Of a DNA stretch of 64,000 nt, positions 25,591-34,979 are shown in pieces (positions within the stretch are counted from its first letter, which is position 1; each line of letters opens with the position of its first letter). The stretch comes from an uncultured Collinsella sp. GTDB taxonomy: Bacteria > Actinomycetota > Coriobacteriia > Coriobacteriales > Coriobacteriaceae. Made by a program: the position numbers and the translations under genes. The notes under the pieces are model-generated. The model saw nothing but the letters and a program-made list of their open reading frames with translations. It made no database searches and was not told the DNA's origin. The DNA lies in the NCBI GenBank assembly GCA_902478545.1, contig CABSLA010000002.1, positions 67,149-131,148 of the forward strand. The letters are read 5' to 3'.

Positions 25591-26628
25591 TTAGGCCTTA
25601 TCCGACGGACCGCCAAGGCGGATGCGCGGGTCGAGGAATGCATAGCTAATGTCGACGAGCAGGTTGATCACCATGACGACGACGACGATGAGCGTAACGC
25701 CGCCCATAACGATGGGCCAGTCACGCATGCTAATGGCGCGATAGACCTCATAGCCGATACCGGGCCAGTTAAAGACCGTCTCGGTCAGGATGGCGCCCGA
25801 AAGCATGCCGCCAAAGTCGACACCAATATAGGTAACGACGGGGATGAGTGCATTCTTAAGCGCATGCTTGATGATGATCGCACGATTGGAGAGACCCTTG
25901 GCCTTTGCCGTACGGATGTAATCCTGGTTCATGACGTCAAGCAGCTGCGAGCGCATAATGCGGGCGGCATAAGCGGTCGAAACCGAAGCCAGCGTAATGG
26001 TCGGAAGCACATAGTGCATCCAATCCTGATACTGAGAGCTGGAACCGCCGGCACCCGAGATCGGCATGGAGATTGCACCGCCCGTGGCGTCCTTGAGGAT
26101 GACGCCAAAGAACAGCTGCAGCAACATACCGAGCCAGAAGGCCGGGACCGCAACGAGGATCGACGTGGTGAGCGTTACCAAAATATCCCAGAAGGAATAA
26201 CGCTTTACCGCCGAAATGATACCCGCACCGATACCCATAATTGCCTCGAGCACGATGGCGCACGCGGCAAGCTTGACCGTATACGGATACTTCTGGGCAA
26301 AGATATCCGTAACCGGCAGCTTGCGCTGATACGAATTGCCCAGATCGCCATGAAGCAGGCCGTTCATGTAATACAAGTAACGGTCCACGAGCGACGTTTG
26401 AACGGGGTCGCCGTTCTCGTCAAGGATCGCGTTGCCGTCCTCGTCCGTCTGGACCAGGTGATAGCGAACGCGAAGCTGAAGCTCCACCTCGGGGGACAGA
26501 GCCTTGTCTCCACCGATCAGCTTGATCGGATCTCCCGGCACGATATTCTGGAGGGCGAACAGAATCAGCGTAACGCCCAAAAACACCGGGATGAACTGAA
26601 GCACACGTTTAACGATGTACTTACCCAT
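25591..26628 (-). CDS. oppB: Oligopeptide ABC transporter permease OppB
   Basis: A 345-residue permease starting with the typical helix MGKYIVKRVLQFIPVFLGVTL, followed by an extended extracytoplasmic loop and five more helices. The EAA loop is visible (TAKAKGLSNRAIIIKHALKNAL). GGGGAG precedes the ATG. It follows oppA after a 156-base spacer that carries a hairpin. Confidence 0.95.
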   Translation of the reverse strand: MGKYIVKRVLQFIPVFLGVTLILFALQNIVPGDPIKLIGGDKALSPEVELQLRVRYHLVQTDEDGNAILDENGDPVQTSLVDRYLYYMNGLLHGDLGNSYQRKLPVTDIFAQKYPYTVKLAACAIVLEAIMGIGAGIISAVKRYSFWDILVTLTTSILVAVPAFWLGMLLQLFFGVILKDATGGAISMPISGAGGSSSQYQDWMHYVLPTITLASVSTAYAARIMRSQLLDVMNQDYIRTAKAKGLSNRAIIIKHALKNALIPVVTYIGVDFGGMLSGAILTETVFNWPGIGYEVYRAISMRDWPIVMGGVTLIVVVVMVINLLVDISYAFLDPRIRLGGPSDKA

Positions 26629-26659
26629 ACCACTCCCCTATCTAGGGATTAACCTAAAT

Positions 26660-26687
26660 GGGATGCCGATCGCCAGACCGGCATCCC
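26660..26687 (-). terminator. Attenuating hairpin between oppA and oppB
   Basis: GGGATGCCG and CGGCATCCC form a 9-bp stem with a 10-base loop and no T run. Such hairpins after a binding-protein gene usually protect the oppA message or lower readthrough into the permease genes. Confidence 0.6.
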
Positions 26688-26784
26688 AAAATTACCATCA
26701 GCCAGTTTACCCCAGGTTAGGGAGAACTGTATGTTTCCCATGAGGTCTACGTAAATACTTGACCCTCACGGAAGCTGCAAACTC

Positions 26785-28461
26785 TTAGGCGAGCTCAGCG
26801 GTACCCAGATCGGCGTGCTTCTGCGGATCGACATAGAGGTGCTTGATGCGATCGGAGCCGGCGATGGTGTGCGTGTAGAACATAATCGGGATGACCGGGC
26901 AGTCGGCAGCGACCATTGCATCGGCCTCCTGCATCTTAGCGACGCGCTCCTCGTCGTCAACAATAGTACGAGCCTCGTCGACCTTGGCGTCGAACTCGGG
27001 GTTGTTGTAACCGGAGCGGTTGTCGCCACCGAGGGAGTCGGAGTGGAACAGCGGATACAGGAAGTTGTCCATGATCGGGTAGTCGGCAATCCAACCCAGA
27101 CGACCGAACTGATAGTTAAAGTTCTGATACTGCTCGAGCAGGGCAGACCACTCAGGGGTATCGGAGACAGCGGTAACGCCCACCTTGGCGAGGTCGCCGA
27201 TGATGGACTCCATGATCTCCTTGTGACCGCCGTCCTGGTTGTAGGACAGGGTCACGCTAATGCCACGATCCCCGTTAGCGCCAGCGGGAGCAACCTTGTC
27301 GAGGTACTCGTTAGCCTTGTCGACATCGTAGGCGCAGAACTCCCATGCGCCCTCCTTGTAGCCATCGATGCCCGGAGGAACAATGCCGTCGGCAGGGGTA
27401 CGGGTACCCTTGAAGATGGTCTTGCAGATGGCCTCACGGTTAATGGCCAGGGAGATGCCCCTACGCAGGTCGGCGTTGTTGAACGGCTCGGCCGTGGTGT
27501 TGCAGGTCAGATAGTACGTGGAAGGCTCGGCGCCGAGCAGCATGCGCTCGCCGTCACCCATGGTGTAGCCGTCCTTGGACACGCCGCGATCCTTCTTGGC
27601 GGCATCGATCTGAGCGACGGGAACGTCGCAGACATCGAGGTTACCGGCCTGGAACTCCTTGTAAGCGGTCTCCATGTCCTTGATGACCTGGAAGTGGATG
27701 CCATCGATCTTGGCCTTGTCGCCATAGTAATCGTCGAACTTCTTGACGTTGATCTCCTGGCCATCCTCCCACTTGCCGTCCATCATGAACGGGCCGTTAC
27801 CGACCGGGGCAAGATAGAAGCTCTTGACATCGGACTCGGCGCACTCGGGAACCGGGGCCAGAGCCGGATGAGAGGCGACGAAGGGGAAGTCAGCGTAAGC
27901 GGAAGACAGCTTGACGACGAGGGTCTCATCGTCGGGGCACGTAACACCGCTGAGCTCGGTAGCGTTACCGGCAAGCAGGTCGTCATAACCCTCGACCATG
28001 GAAAGGTGATAGGAGACCTCGGAAGGACCGTACTCGGTAGCGATGGCCGACTTGGTGTTGACCAGACGCTCCCAACCGAGCTTGAAGGACTTGGAGGTAA
28101 CGTCGTCACCGTTGTGGAACTTGGCCTTCTTGATCTTGAAGGTAAACTCGGTGGCGTCGTCGTTGGACTCAAAGGACTCGCAAGCCAGCGGAACGATCTC
28201 GCCCTTCTCGGCGTCGTAAGAGGTCAGAGCGTCAAAGAGCTGGTACTCGACCTGAGTGCCCTGGTCCTCCTGGACATTGTAGGGGTCGATGCAGACCGGG
28301 TTGTTGATGTAGAAGTTCAGCGTCGAACCGGACTCAGAACCGGAAGCGTCGCCACCCTTCTTGCCACATGCGGCAAGAAAAGCCATGGAGCTCGCAGCAA
28401 GGGTGCCGCCAACAAAGGCGCGACGACCCATAACGGGCTGGTGGAACATAGAATCAGCCAT
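26785..28461 (-). CDS. oppA: Oligopeptide-binding lipoprotein OppA
   Basis: A 558-residue family 5 binding protein on the outer face of the membrane. The signal has a twin-arginine-like GRRAFVGG and a lipobox LAAC, with the lipidated Cys near residue 32. A Gly/Ser/Glu linker follows, then the SBP_bac_5 domain (DPYNVQEDQGTQVEYQLFDAL onward). The ATG at 28461 follows AAGGAGG. It opens the opp operon. Peptides are the likely cargo, judged by family only. Confidence 0.93.
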   Translation of the reverse strand: MADSMFHQPVMGRRAFVGGTLAASSMAFLAACGKKGGDASGSESGSTLNFYINNPVCIDPYNVQEDQGTQVEYQLFDALTSYDAEKGEIVPLACESFESNDDATEFTFKIKKAKFHNGDDVTSKSFKLGWERLVNTKSAIATEYGPSEVSYHLSMVEGYDDLLAGNATELSGVTCPDDETLVVKLSSAYADFPFVASHPALAPVPECAESDVKSFYLAPVGNGPFMMDGKWEDGQEINVKKFDDYYGDKAKIDGIHFQVIKDMETAYKEFQAGNLDVCDVPVAQIDAAKKDRGVSKDGYTMGDGERMLLGAEPSTYYLTCNTTAEPFNNADLRRGISLAINREAICKTIFKGTRTPADGIVPPGIDGYKEGAWEFCAYDVDKANEYLDKVAPAGANGDRGISVTLSYNQDGGHKEIMESIIGDLAKVGVTAVSDTPEWSALLEQYQNFNYQFGRLGWIADYPIMDNFLYPLFHSDSLGGDNRSGYNNPEFDAKVDEARTIVDDEERVAKMQEADAMVAADCPVIPIMFYTHTIAGSDRIKHLYVDPQKHADLGTAELA

Positions 28462-28702
28462 GCCATCCTCCTTATGAGATAGGACAAAGAAATGTTCAGT
28501 CGGACACATGTCGAAACAATCCGATCCGAACCATCAAAACGCCGCCCGCTGCTATGGCTGGTTATGCACAACGGACCAACGTTTTGCAATACAGTAGCGC
28601 ATTTTATACACAATTTGGGGCTAATTCCGGTTAACGGTCGAGAATTTCTTTAGTTGGGCGAAGTATGTGGGGATATTTTGACTCTGTTACAAATATGTAA
28701 AC

Positions 28703-28734
28703 AAAAAGGGTCCCGCACTTACGGGACCCTTTTT
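28703..28734. terminator. Bidirectional terminator between secG and oppA
   Basis: AAAAAGGGTCCCG and CGGGACCCTTTTT form a stem with a run of A before and T after, so it works on both strands. It ends the secG transcript. The stretch from here to oppA (28462-28702) holds the oppA promoter region; only a TATAAA hexamer near 28610 stands out and no clear -35 was found. Confidence 0.9.
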
Positions 28735-28755
28735 GAATATTTATGCGGCTCGTGC

Positions 28756-29010
28756 TTAGTAGCCGACGATGCCCTGCGGGAAGAAGAACATGCACAGCAC
28801 GACGCACACGGCAAACACGACAGCCATGATGACGGTCAGGCGGTCGAGGTTCTGCTCCATGACGCCCGTGGCAGAGCTGGAGTTATACAGCGAGCTAGCG
28901 ATCATATCCGAAACGCCGGTGCCCTTACCGGAATGCATCAGGACGAGAATCGTCAGCGCCACGGCAGAGACAGCCCAAACGACAAACAGAAGAATCTGGA
29001 ACGGACCCAT
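28756..29010 (-). CDS. secG: Protein translocase subunit SecG
   Basis: An 84-residue membrane protein with two helices (ILLFVVWAVSAVALTILVLM and MAVVFAVCVVLCMFFF) and the conserved loop HSGKGTGVSDM. It joins SecYE in the export channel. AAGGAG precedes the ATG. Its place at the end of the glycolytic gene block is common in actinobacteria and Firmicutes. Confidence 0.94.
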   Translation of the reverse strand: MGPFQILLFVVWAVSAVALTILVLMHSGKGTGVSDMIASSLYNSSSATGVMEQNLDRLTVIMAVVFAVCVVLCMFFFPQGIVGY

Positions 29011-29114
29011 AGATAAACTCCTTAATAGAACAGTTTAAACTCCAGTACTGTACCACAATCCCCCGCTCTCCCCTACCTGCCACTCAAGGACGGGGTGGAA
29101 ATGGCAGAAATACC

Positions 29115-29150
29115 AAAAAGGGGGTTGTCCGGTTGTGGACAACCCCCTTA
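29115..29150 (-). terminator. Terminator of the glycolytic operon (after gpmI)
   Basis: On the minus strand an 11-bp stem (GGGGGTTGTCC with GGACAACCCCC) is followed by TTTTT, 25 bases after the gpmI stop and before secG. secG therefore needs readthrough or its own promoter. Confidence 0.85.
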
Positions 29151-29174
29151 CTAGAAAACGGTATTTGTTTTCTA

Positions 29175-30728
29175 TTAGGCCTCGGTGGCGAGCACGCGGC
29201 CCGTCATCTCGGCGGAAGGCTCAATACCAGCCATGGTGAGCATGGTCGGAGCGATATCGGAAAGACGGCCGTCCTCGATACCGGTGAGCTTGGCCTTCTC
29301 ATCAACGATGATGAACGGCACACGGTTGGTGGTGTGAGCCGTGAACGGATGCTTGGAACCGTCGGAAGCAACGTCAAACATGTGGTCGGCGTTGCCGTGG
29401 TCGGCGGTGATCAGCGCAAAGCCGCCCTTGGCGAGAATCGCCGGGACAACCTTGGACAGGGCATCGTCAACAGCCTCGACGGCCTTAACGGCGGCGTCGA
29501 AGACACCGGTGTGACCAACCATGTCGCAGTTCGCGAAGTTCACGATGTAGAAATCAGCGCGATCCTCGTTGATGGCGGCGACAAGCTTCTCGGTAACCTC
29601 GGGAGCGCTCATCTCGGGCTGCAGATCATAGGTAGCGACCTTGGGGGAAGCGACGAGCACGCGCTCCTCGCCCTCCTTGGGCTCCTCGATGCCGCCGTTG
29701 AGGAAGAACGTCACGTGGGCGTACTTCTCGGTCTCGGCGGTGTGCAGCTGCTTCAGGCCGTTGGCGGCGATAACGTCGGCCAGGACGTTCTCGGGGAACG
29801 TCTTGGGGAAGGCGACCTCGACGTCAAACGTCGGATCGTACTCGGTCATCGTCACAAAGTGCGAAAGCTTGATCTGCTCGCGCTCAAAGCCGTCGAACTC
29901 CTTGTCCGTGAACACGCGGGTCATCTGACGAGCGCGGTCGGGACGGAAGTTGAAGAAGATGGCCGCGTCGCCCTCGTGGATGCCCTCGTTGTGGGCAGCG
30001 AAGGGCTCGACGAACTCGTCGCCGCGCGGATCCTTCTCGTAGTAGGCCTTGATACCGGCAACAGGGTCGACATCGGCATCGGACGCGTTGACCATGACGT
30101 CGTAGGCACGCTGGATGCGCTCCCAACGGTTGTCGCGGTCCATGGCCCAATAGCGGCCCGAGACGGTGGCGACGCGAGCGTCGCAACCGGTCTCCTCGGA
30201 GATCTTAGCCAGGAAGCCGCAGAACTCACTCATATAGCCAGCGCCGGACTGCGGGTCAACGTCGCGGCCATCCATAAAGGCGTGGACGCGAACGGTCTTG
30301 ACACCGTGCTCGGCAGCCATCTTGACCAGAGCCTCGACGTGGTTCATGTGAGAATGAACACCGCCAGGGCTCATAAGGCCCATGAGGTGAAGAGTCTTGC
30401 CGTCAGCCTTGACGTCGTCCATAGCCTTGACGAAGACCTCGTTCTTGGCGATGGAGCCGTCCTTGATGGCGTTGTTGATGCGCGAAAGCTCCTGGAACAC
30501 GATGCGGCCGGCACCGATGTTGAGGTGACCCACCTCGGAGTTGCCCATCTGGCCATCGGGAAGACCCACGTCCTCGCCCGAAGCGCCGAGCGTGGTGTGG
30601 GGGTACTTCTCATACAGGCTATCAAGGAAGGGCGTCTTGGCAGCGGCGACGGCGTTCTCGCCATCGGACGGAGCCAGGCCGCAGCCGTCCATGATGATCA
30701 GGAGTGCAGGAAGATGACGTTGTGCCAT
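29175..30728 (-). CDS. gpmI: 2,3-bisphosphoglycerate-independent phosphoglycerate mutase
   Basis: A 517-residue manganese enzyme interconverting 3- and 2-phosphoglycerate. The phosphoserine is in the motif GNSEVGHLNIG near residue 64, and the metal site residues appear in MDGCG, DGRDVDP and TADHGNADHM. It starts five bases after the tpiA stop and ends the gap-pgk-tpiA-gpmI run. Confidence 0.96.
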   Translation of the reverse strand: MAQRHLPALLIIMDGCGLAPSDGENAVAAAKTPFLDSLYEKYPHTTLGASGEDVGLPDGQMGNSEVGHLNIGAGRIVFQELSRINNAIKDGSIAKNEVFVKAMDDVKADGKTLHLMGLMSPGGVHSHMNHVEALVKMAAEHGVKTVRVHAFMDGRDVDPQSGAGYMSEFCGFLAKISEETGCDARVATVSGRYWAMDRDNRWERIQRAYDVMVNASDADVDPVAGIKAYYEKDPRGDEFVEPFAAHNEGIHEGDAAIFFNFRPDRARQMTRVFTDKEFDGFEREQIKLSHFVTMTEYDPTFDVEVAFPKTFPENVLADVIAANGLKQLHTAETEKYAHVTFFLNGGIEEPKEGEERVLVASPKVATYDLQPEMSAPEVTEKLVAAINEDRADFYIVNFANCDMVGHTGVFDAAVKAVEAVDDALSKVVPAILAKGGFALITADHGNADHMFDVASDGSKHPFTAHTTNRVPFIIVDEKAKLTGIEDGRLSDIAPTMLTMAGIEPSAEMTGRVLATEA

Positions 30729-30733
30729 ATGTC

Positions 30734-31501
30734 CTACTCGCCTGCCTTGACGACCATAGAGGCGAAGTCGGCAGCCTTGAGCGAAGCGCCGCCCACGAGG
30801 GCGCCGTCAACGTCGGGCTTGGCGACGAGCTCGGCGATGTTACCGGGCTTGGCAGAGCCACCATAGAGAACGCGAATGCCGTTAGCGAGCTCCTCGCCGA
30901 ACATCTCCTTGAGGGTCTCACGGATAGCGCCGCAGACCTCCTGAGCGTCCTCGGCGGTAGCGGTCTTGCCGGTGCCGATGGCCCAGATGGGCTCGTAGGC
31001 CACGACGACCTGCTTGGGGCAGGTGATCTCAAGACCAGCAAGGCCAGCCTTGACCTGGTTCACGACGTGCTCGACATAGGTGCCAGCCTCGCGGACCTCA
31101 AGGGACTCGCCGCAGCAGAAGACGGGAACAAGACCTGCGGCAACGAGGGCCTTGGCCTTCATGTTCTGATCCTCGTCGGTCTCGTGGAAGTAGTCGCGAC
31201 GCTCAGAGTGACCGATGATGCAGTAGGTGCAGCCAGCGGACTTGAGCATGTCGCAAGAGGACTCACCGGTGAAGGCACCCTTGGCCTCCCAGTACACGTT
31301 CTGTGCACCGAGGGCGATGGGGGCAGCCTGAATGCGGTCATGAACCGTGGTGATGTCGATGGTCGGAGGGCAGACGAGCACCTCGACGCCAGCCGGAACC
31401 TCGGGCAGAGCCTGAGCCAGCTCGTCGGCGAGCTTGGCGGCCTCGGCGACGTCGTTGTTCATCTTCCAGTTACCAGCGATAAGAAGGGTGCGATTAGGCA
31501 T
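30734..31501 (-). CDS. tpiA: Triosephosphate isomerase
   Basis: A 255-residue barrel enzyme. The start is NRTLLIAGNWKMNN with the catalytic lysine, the catalytic histidine is in IIGHSERR and the glutamate in AYEPIWAIGTGKTA. The ATG at 31501 overlaps the end of pgk by eight bases; the longer frame inside pgk is rejected. GGAGG lies within pgk. Confidence 0.96.
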   Translation of the reverse strand: MPNRTLLIAGNWKMNNDVAEAAKLADELAQALPEVPAGVEVLVCPPTIDITTVHDRIQAAPIALGAQNVYWEAKGAFTGESSCDMLKSAGCTYCIIGHSERRDYFHETDEDQNMKAKALVAAGLVPVFCCGESLEVREAGTYVEHVVNQVKAGLAGLEITCPKQVVVAYEPIWAIGTGKTATAEDAQEVCGAIRETLKEMFGEELANGIRVLYGGSAKPGNIAELVAKPDVDGALVGGASLKAADFASMVVKAGE

Positions 31502-32684
31502 CGAGAAGCGCCTCCACTCCGGGCAGGGCCTTACCCTCGACGAGCTCCATGGAAGCGCCACCACCGGTGGAGATCCAGCTCATCTTGTCGGCCAGGTTGA
31601 ACTTGTTGACAGCTGCGACGGAGTCGCCACCGCCGATAATCGAGGTGCAATCGGCCTCGGCGACAGCCTCGGCGATAGCCTGGGTGCCGTGAGCGAAGTT
31701 GTCGAACTCGAAGACGCCCATGGGGCCATTCCAGAACACGGTCTTGGCGCCCTTGACAGCCTCGGCGTAGAGCTCCTCGGTCTTAGGACCGATGTCCATG
31801 CCCTCACGATCGTCGGGGATAGCGTCGGAAGCGACAACCTCGGGGACAGCGTCCTCGCCAAAGTGATCGGCAACGCGGTTGTCGATGGGGAGCAGGATCT
31901 TGACGCCCTTCTCCTCGGCCTTCTTAAGCATCTCGCCGGCGCGCTCGACCCAGTCCTCTTCCTTGAGGGACTGACCGACGGACAGGCCCTGAGCCAGGAA
32001 GAAAGTGTAGGCCATGCCGCCACCGATGATCAGGGTGTCAGCGGAGTCGATGAGGTGATCGAGAACGCCGATCTTGGAGGAAACCTTGGAACCGCCGACG
32101 ATGGCGACGAAGGGGCGCTCGGGCTCGGCGAAGATGCCGGTCAGCGTGTCGACCTCCTTCTCGAGCAGGAAGCCAGCGACGGCAGGCAGGTAAGCGGCGG
32201 GGCCCACGACGGAACCCTGGGCGCGGTGAGCGGTGCCGAAGGCATCGAGAACGAAGACGTCACCATAGGAAGCGAGCTTCTTGGCGATCTCGGGATCGTT
32301 CTTCTTCTCACGCTTATCGAAGCGGACGTTCTCGAGAACGAGAACCTTGCCCGGCTCGACGGCGGCGACAGCCTCGGCAGCCTTCTCGCCGTAAGTGTCG
32401 GCGACAAAGGCAACGTCGAGACCAGAGAGCTCGGCGAGCTTCTTGGCGACAGGCTCAAGGGAGAGCTCAGGCTGGAAGCCAGTGCCCTCGGGACGGCCGA
32501 GGTGGCTCATGAGGATGACGCGAGCGTTGTGCTCAACGAGATAGTTGATGGTGGGCAGGGCAGCCTTGATACGGGTAGTGTCACCAACGACGCCATCCTT
32601 GATAGGCACGTTGAAGTCAACGCGGACGAGAACGCGTTTGCCGTCGACATCGATGTCGCGGACGGTCTTCTTGGTAAAGGCCAT
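31494..32684 (-). CDS. pgk: Phosphoglycerate kinase
   Basis: A 396-residue kinase making ATP from 1,3-bisphosphoglycerate. Conserved motifs include RVDFNVPIKDG at the start, SHLGRPEG, and GGGDSVAAV near the end. The ATG at 32684 follows AAAGG. It lies downstream of gap beyond a terminator-like hairpin, so its level may be set below that of gap. Confidence 0.97.
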   Translation of the reverse strand: MAFTKKTVRDIDVDGKRVLVRVDFNVPIKDGVVGDTTRIKAALPTINYLVEHNARVILMSHLGRPEGTGFQPELSLEPVAKKLAELSGLDVAFVADTYGEKAAEAVAAVEPGKVLVLENVRFDKREKKNDPEIAKKLASYGDVFVLDAFGTAHRAQGSVVGPAAYLPAVAGFLLEKEVDTLTGIFAEPERPFVAIVGGSKVSSKIGVLDHLIDSADTLIIGGGMAYTFFLAQGLSVGQSLKEEDWVERAGEMLKKAEEKGVKILLPIDNRVADHFGEDAVPEVVASDAIPDDREGMDIGPKTEELYAEAVKGAKTVFWNGPMGVFEFDNFAHGTQAIAEAVAEADCTSIIGGGDSVAAVNKFNLADKMSWISTGGGASMELVEGKALPGVEALLDA

Positions 32685-32740
32685 GTTTGCTTCTACCTTT
32701 CGTACGTGTCTGCCTCCCATTACGGCAGACGATTTCTTAT

Positions 32741-32789
32741 AAAAAGGGCGCGACCCTAGGGTGTAAGCCCTATGAGGCCGCGCCCTTCT
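32741..32789 (-). terminator. Terminator-like hairpin between gap and pgk
   Basis: On the minus strand a GGGCGCGGCC...GGTCGCGCCC stem is followed by TTTTTATAA, 35 bases after the gap stop. Since pgk, tpiA and gpmI follow on the same strand, it probably gives partial termination that favours gap. Confidence 0.8.
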
Positions 32790-32824
32790 TTAGACGCTCA
32801 ACGAGCTATTCGCTAAAAGCTAAA

Positions 32825-33850
32825 TTAAGCAACGAACTTCTCGAAGTACTTGATGGTGCGGACCATCTGAGAGGTGTAGGAGTTCTCGTTGTCGTACCAA
32901 GAGGTGACCTGAACGAGGGTCTGGCCGTTGCCGAGATCAGAGCACATGGTCTGAGTGGCGTCGAAGATGGAGCCGTGGGTCTCGCCGATGATGTCGGTGG
33001 AGACGATGTCGTCCTCGTTGTAACCGAAGGTCTCGGAGATGGTGGCAGCGTAGGCCTTCATAGCGGCGTTGACCTCGTCGACGGTGACCTTCTTGTCAAC
33101 GACAGCGTAGAGGTTGGTGATGGAGCCGGTCGGCGTCGGGACGCGCTGGGCGGCACCGATGAGCTTACCGTTGAGCTCGGGGAGAACCAGGCCGATAGCC
33201 TTGGCAGCACCGGTGGTGTTGGGGACGATGTTAACGGCGCAGGCACGGCTACGACGCTTGTTGCCCTTGCGCTGCGGGCCGTCGAGCGGCATCTGGTCGC
33301 CGGTCCAGGCGTGAATGGTGGTCATGATGCCGGACACGATGGGAGCGAAGTCGTTGAGACCCTTGGCCATCGGGGCGAGGCAGTTGGTGGTGCAGGAAGC
33401 AGCGGAGATGATGTTGTCCTCAGCGGTCAGCGTCTCATGGTTGACGTTGTACACGATGGTGGGCAGATCGCTGCCGGCCGGAGCGGAGATGACGACCTTC
33501 TTGGCGCCAGCGTTGATGTGGGCCTGAGCCTTAGCCTTGCTGGTGTAGAAGCCGGTGCACTCGAGAACGACGTCGACGTCGAGGTCGCCCCAAGGCAGGT
33601 TGTTGGCGTCGGCCTCCTTGTAGATCTTGATCTCCTTGCCGTCAACGGTGATGGAATCCTCGCCAGCGACGACCTCGTGATCGCGAGCATAGTTGCCCTG
33701 CGTGGAGTCGTACTTCAGCAGGTAAGCGAGCATATCGGGAGAGGTGAGGTCGTTGATAGCGACGATCTCGGAGCCCTCATGACCGAACATCTGACGGAAG
33801 GCCAGACGACCGATGCGACCGAAGCCGTTAATAGCAACCTTTACTGCCAT
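32825..33850 (-). CDS. gap: Type I glyceraldehyde-3-phosphate dehydrogenase
   Basis: A 341-residue NAD-dependent enzyme. The Rossmann motif is INGFGRIGR at residues 6-14, the catalytic cysteine is in SAASCTTNCLAP and the C-terminal part ends in a conserved SWYDNENSY. GAAAGGAG precedes the ATG at 33850; the upstream frame to 33952 is not coding. It leads the lower-glycolysis operon, directly downstream of whiA. Confidence 0.97.
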   Translation of the reverse strand: MAVKVAINGFGRIGRLAFRQMFGHEGSEIVAINDLTSPDMLAYLLKYDSTQGNYARDHEVVAGEDSITVDGKEIKIYKEADANNLPWGDLDVDVVLECTGFYTSKAKAQAHINAGAKKVVISAPAGSDLPTIVYNVNHETLTAEDNIISAASCTTNCLAPMAKGLNDFAPIVSGIMTTIHAWTGDQMPLDGPQRKGNKRRSRACAVNIVPNTTGAAKAIGLVLPELNGKLIGAAQRVPTPTGSITNLYAVVDKKVTVDEVNAAMKAYAATISETFGYNEDDIVSTDIIGETHGSIFDATQTMCSDLGNGQTLVQVTSWYDNENSYTSQMVRTIKYFEKFVA

Positions 33851-33984
33851 TGTGTCTCCTTTCGTAAGGCCCCCGCAAGCTACAGCGCCTGCCGTTGAGG
33901 CCCACAAACTAACCACTCGCCTAATATACCTTTTTTTTGACTTGAATTTCACGAGAATGCTCGAAATTGAAAATCAAATTTACG

Positions 33985-33998
33985 TTAAAACGTTTTAA
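33985..33998. promoter_or_regulatory. 14-bp palindromic operator candidate upstream of gap
   Basis: TTAAAACGTTTTAA is a perfect palindrome with a central CG, the pattern bound by LacI/CcpA-type regulators. It differs from a cre core at two symmetric positions. It lies about 135 bases before the gap start in an unusually A/T-rich spacer that also has a TATATT -10-like hexamer near 33926. Confidence 0.35.
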
Positions 33999-34043
33999 AG
34001 ACTAAAATAGCAGTTAAATCCATATATAAGTCGATACTTCAAA

Positions 34044-34973
34044 CTACCTGTTTGCTTCAATGAGCTTTTCAAGCCGTAAAACACGATGGTAGAGGGCCGA
34101 CTTCGACAAGGGAGGGTCAGCCATCTCCCCCAAATCACGCAGTGACAGATCGGGGTAGCGCTCGCGCAGGTCGCAAAAGACCGCCAAGGCATCCGGAAGC
34201 GCATCGCGAAGGCCACGCTGCTCGAGCTCATCGATCAACGCAAGCTGATGCTGGGCGGCACCGGCGCTTCTGGTCTGGTTGGCGAGCTCGGCGTTCACGC
34301 GACGGTTTACGTCGTTCTTAACCAATTTGACCGCGCGCGCTTCCTCGATCTCGGCAACGCTGCGCTTGGCGCCGACCAGCTTTAGGAGCTGCTCGATCTC
34401 CTCGGCGCTCTTAATGTACACGGCATATGACCCCCGCCGCGCATTAACACGAGCATGGACCCCAATCTGCTCCAACAGATCGCAAAGCCCCTTGGCATAT
34501 TGCTCGCCCTGCACCGCGATCTCCAAATGAAAATCGCCGCGTGGATCGGCCACGAAGCCGCCCGCGATGAGCGCGCCGCGGATATAGGCAAGCCTGCAGC
34601 AGGGACGGGCAACGATATGTCGGGGCACGCCGGCGACAAGTCCTCCCCTGCGGTCGAGGATGCCCAGCAGCACCAGAGCCTTATCCAGGTCTGGCTGATC
34701 AGGCAAGGTGATGAGGTAGTTTCGAACCTTATGCAATACAGATTTACGAACGGTGAATTCCGTTTTGAGCTTAAGGATGCGATGCGTCAGTGTGATCATC
34801 GTGCGCGCGACGGCGCCCGTCTCGGTCGCGACCGTCAAACGATACCGCCCGGAGCCGGCCAGCGAAAGTGTACCGCTCACACGCGTCAGGGCGGCAAGCG
34901 TCGACAAATCGCAGTATTCACATTCGGGTTCGCAGCGCGCGAGTTCGTCACGCACCTCGGCGGTAAACGACAT
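34044..34973 (-). CDS. whiA: DNA-binding protein WhiA
   Basis: A 309-residue protein joining a LAGLIDADG-type fold (about residues 20-215, with RGALIAGGFVADPRG) to a C-terminal helix-turn-helix (LRDLGEMADPPLSKSALYHRVLRLEKL). It links cell division and chromosome functions in Gram-positive bacteria. It starts six bases after the rapZ stop. The yvcK gene, which usually separates rapZ and whiA, is absent. Confidence 0.96.
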   Translation of the reverse strand: MSFTAEVRDELARCEPECEYCDLSTLAALTRVSGTLSLAGSGRYRLTVATETGAVARTMITLTHRILKLKTEFTVRKSVLHKVRNYLITLPDQPDLDKALVLLGILDRRGGLVAGVPRHIVARPCCRLAYIRGALIAGGFVADPRGDFHLEIAVQGEQYAKGLCDLLEQIGVHARVNARRGSYAVYIKSAEEIEQLLKLVGAKRSVAEIEEARAVKLVKNDVNRRVNAELANQTRSAGAAQHQLALIDELEQRGLRDALPDALAVFCDLRERYPDLSLRDLGEMADPPLSKSALYHRVLRLEKLIEANR

Positions 34974-34979
34974 GCAGGC

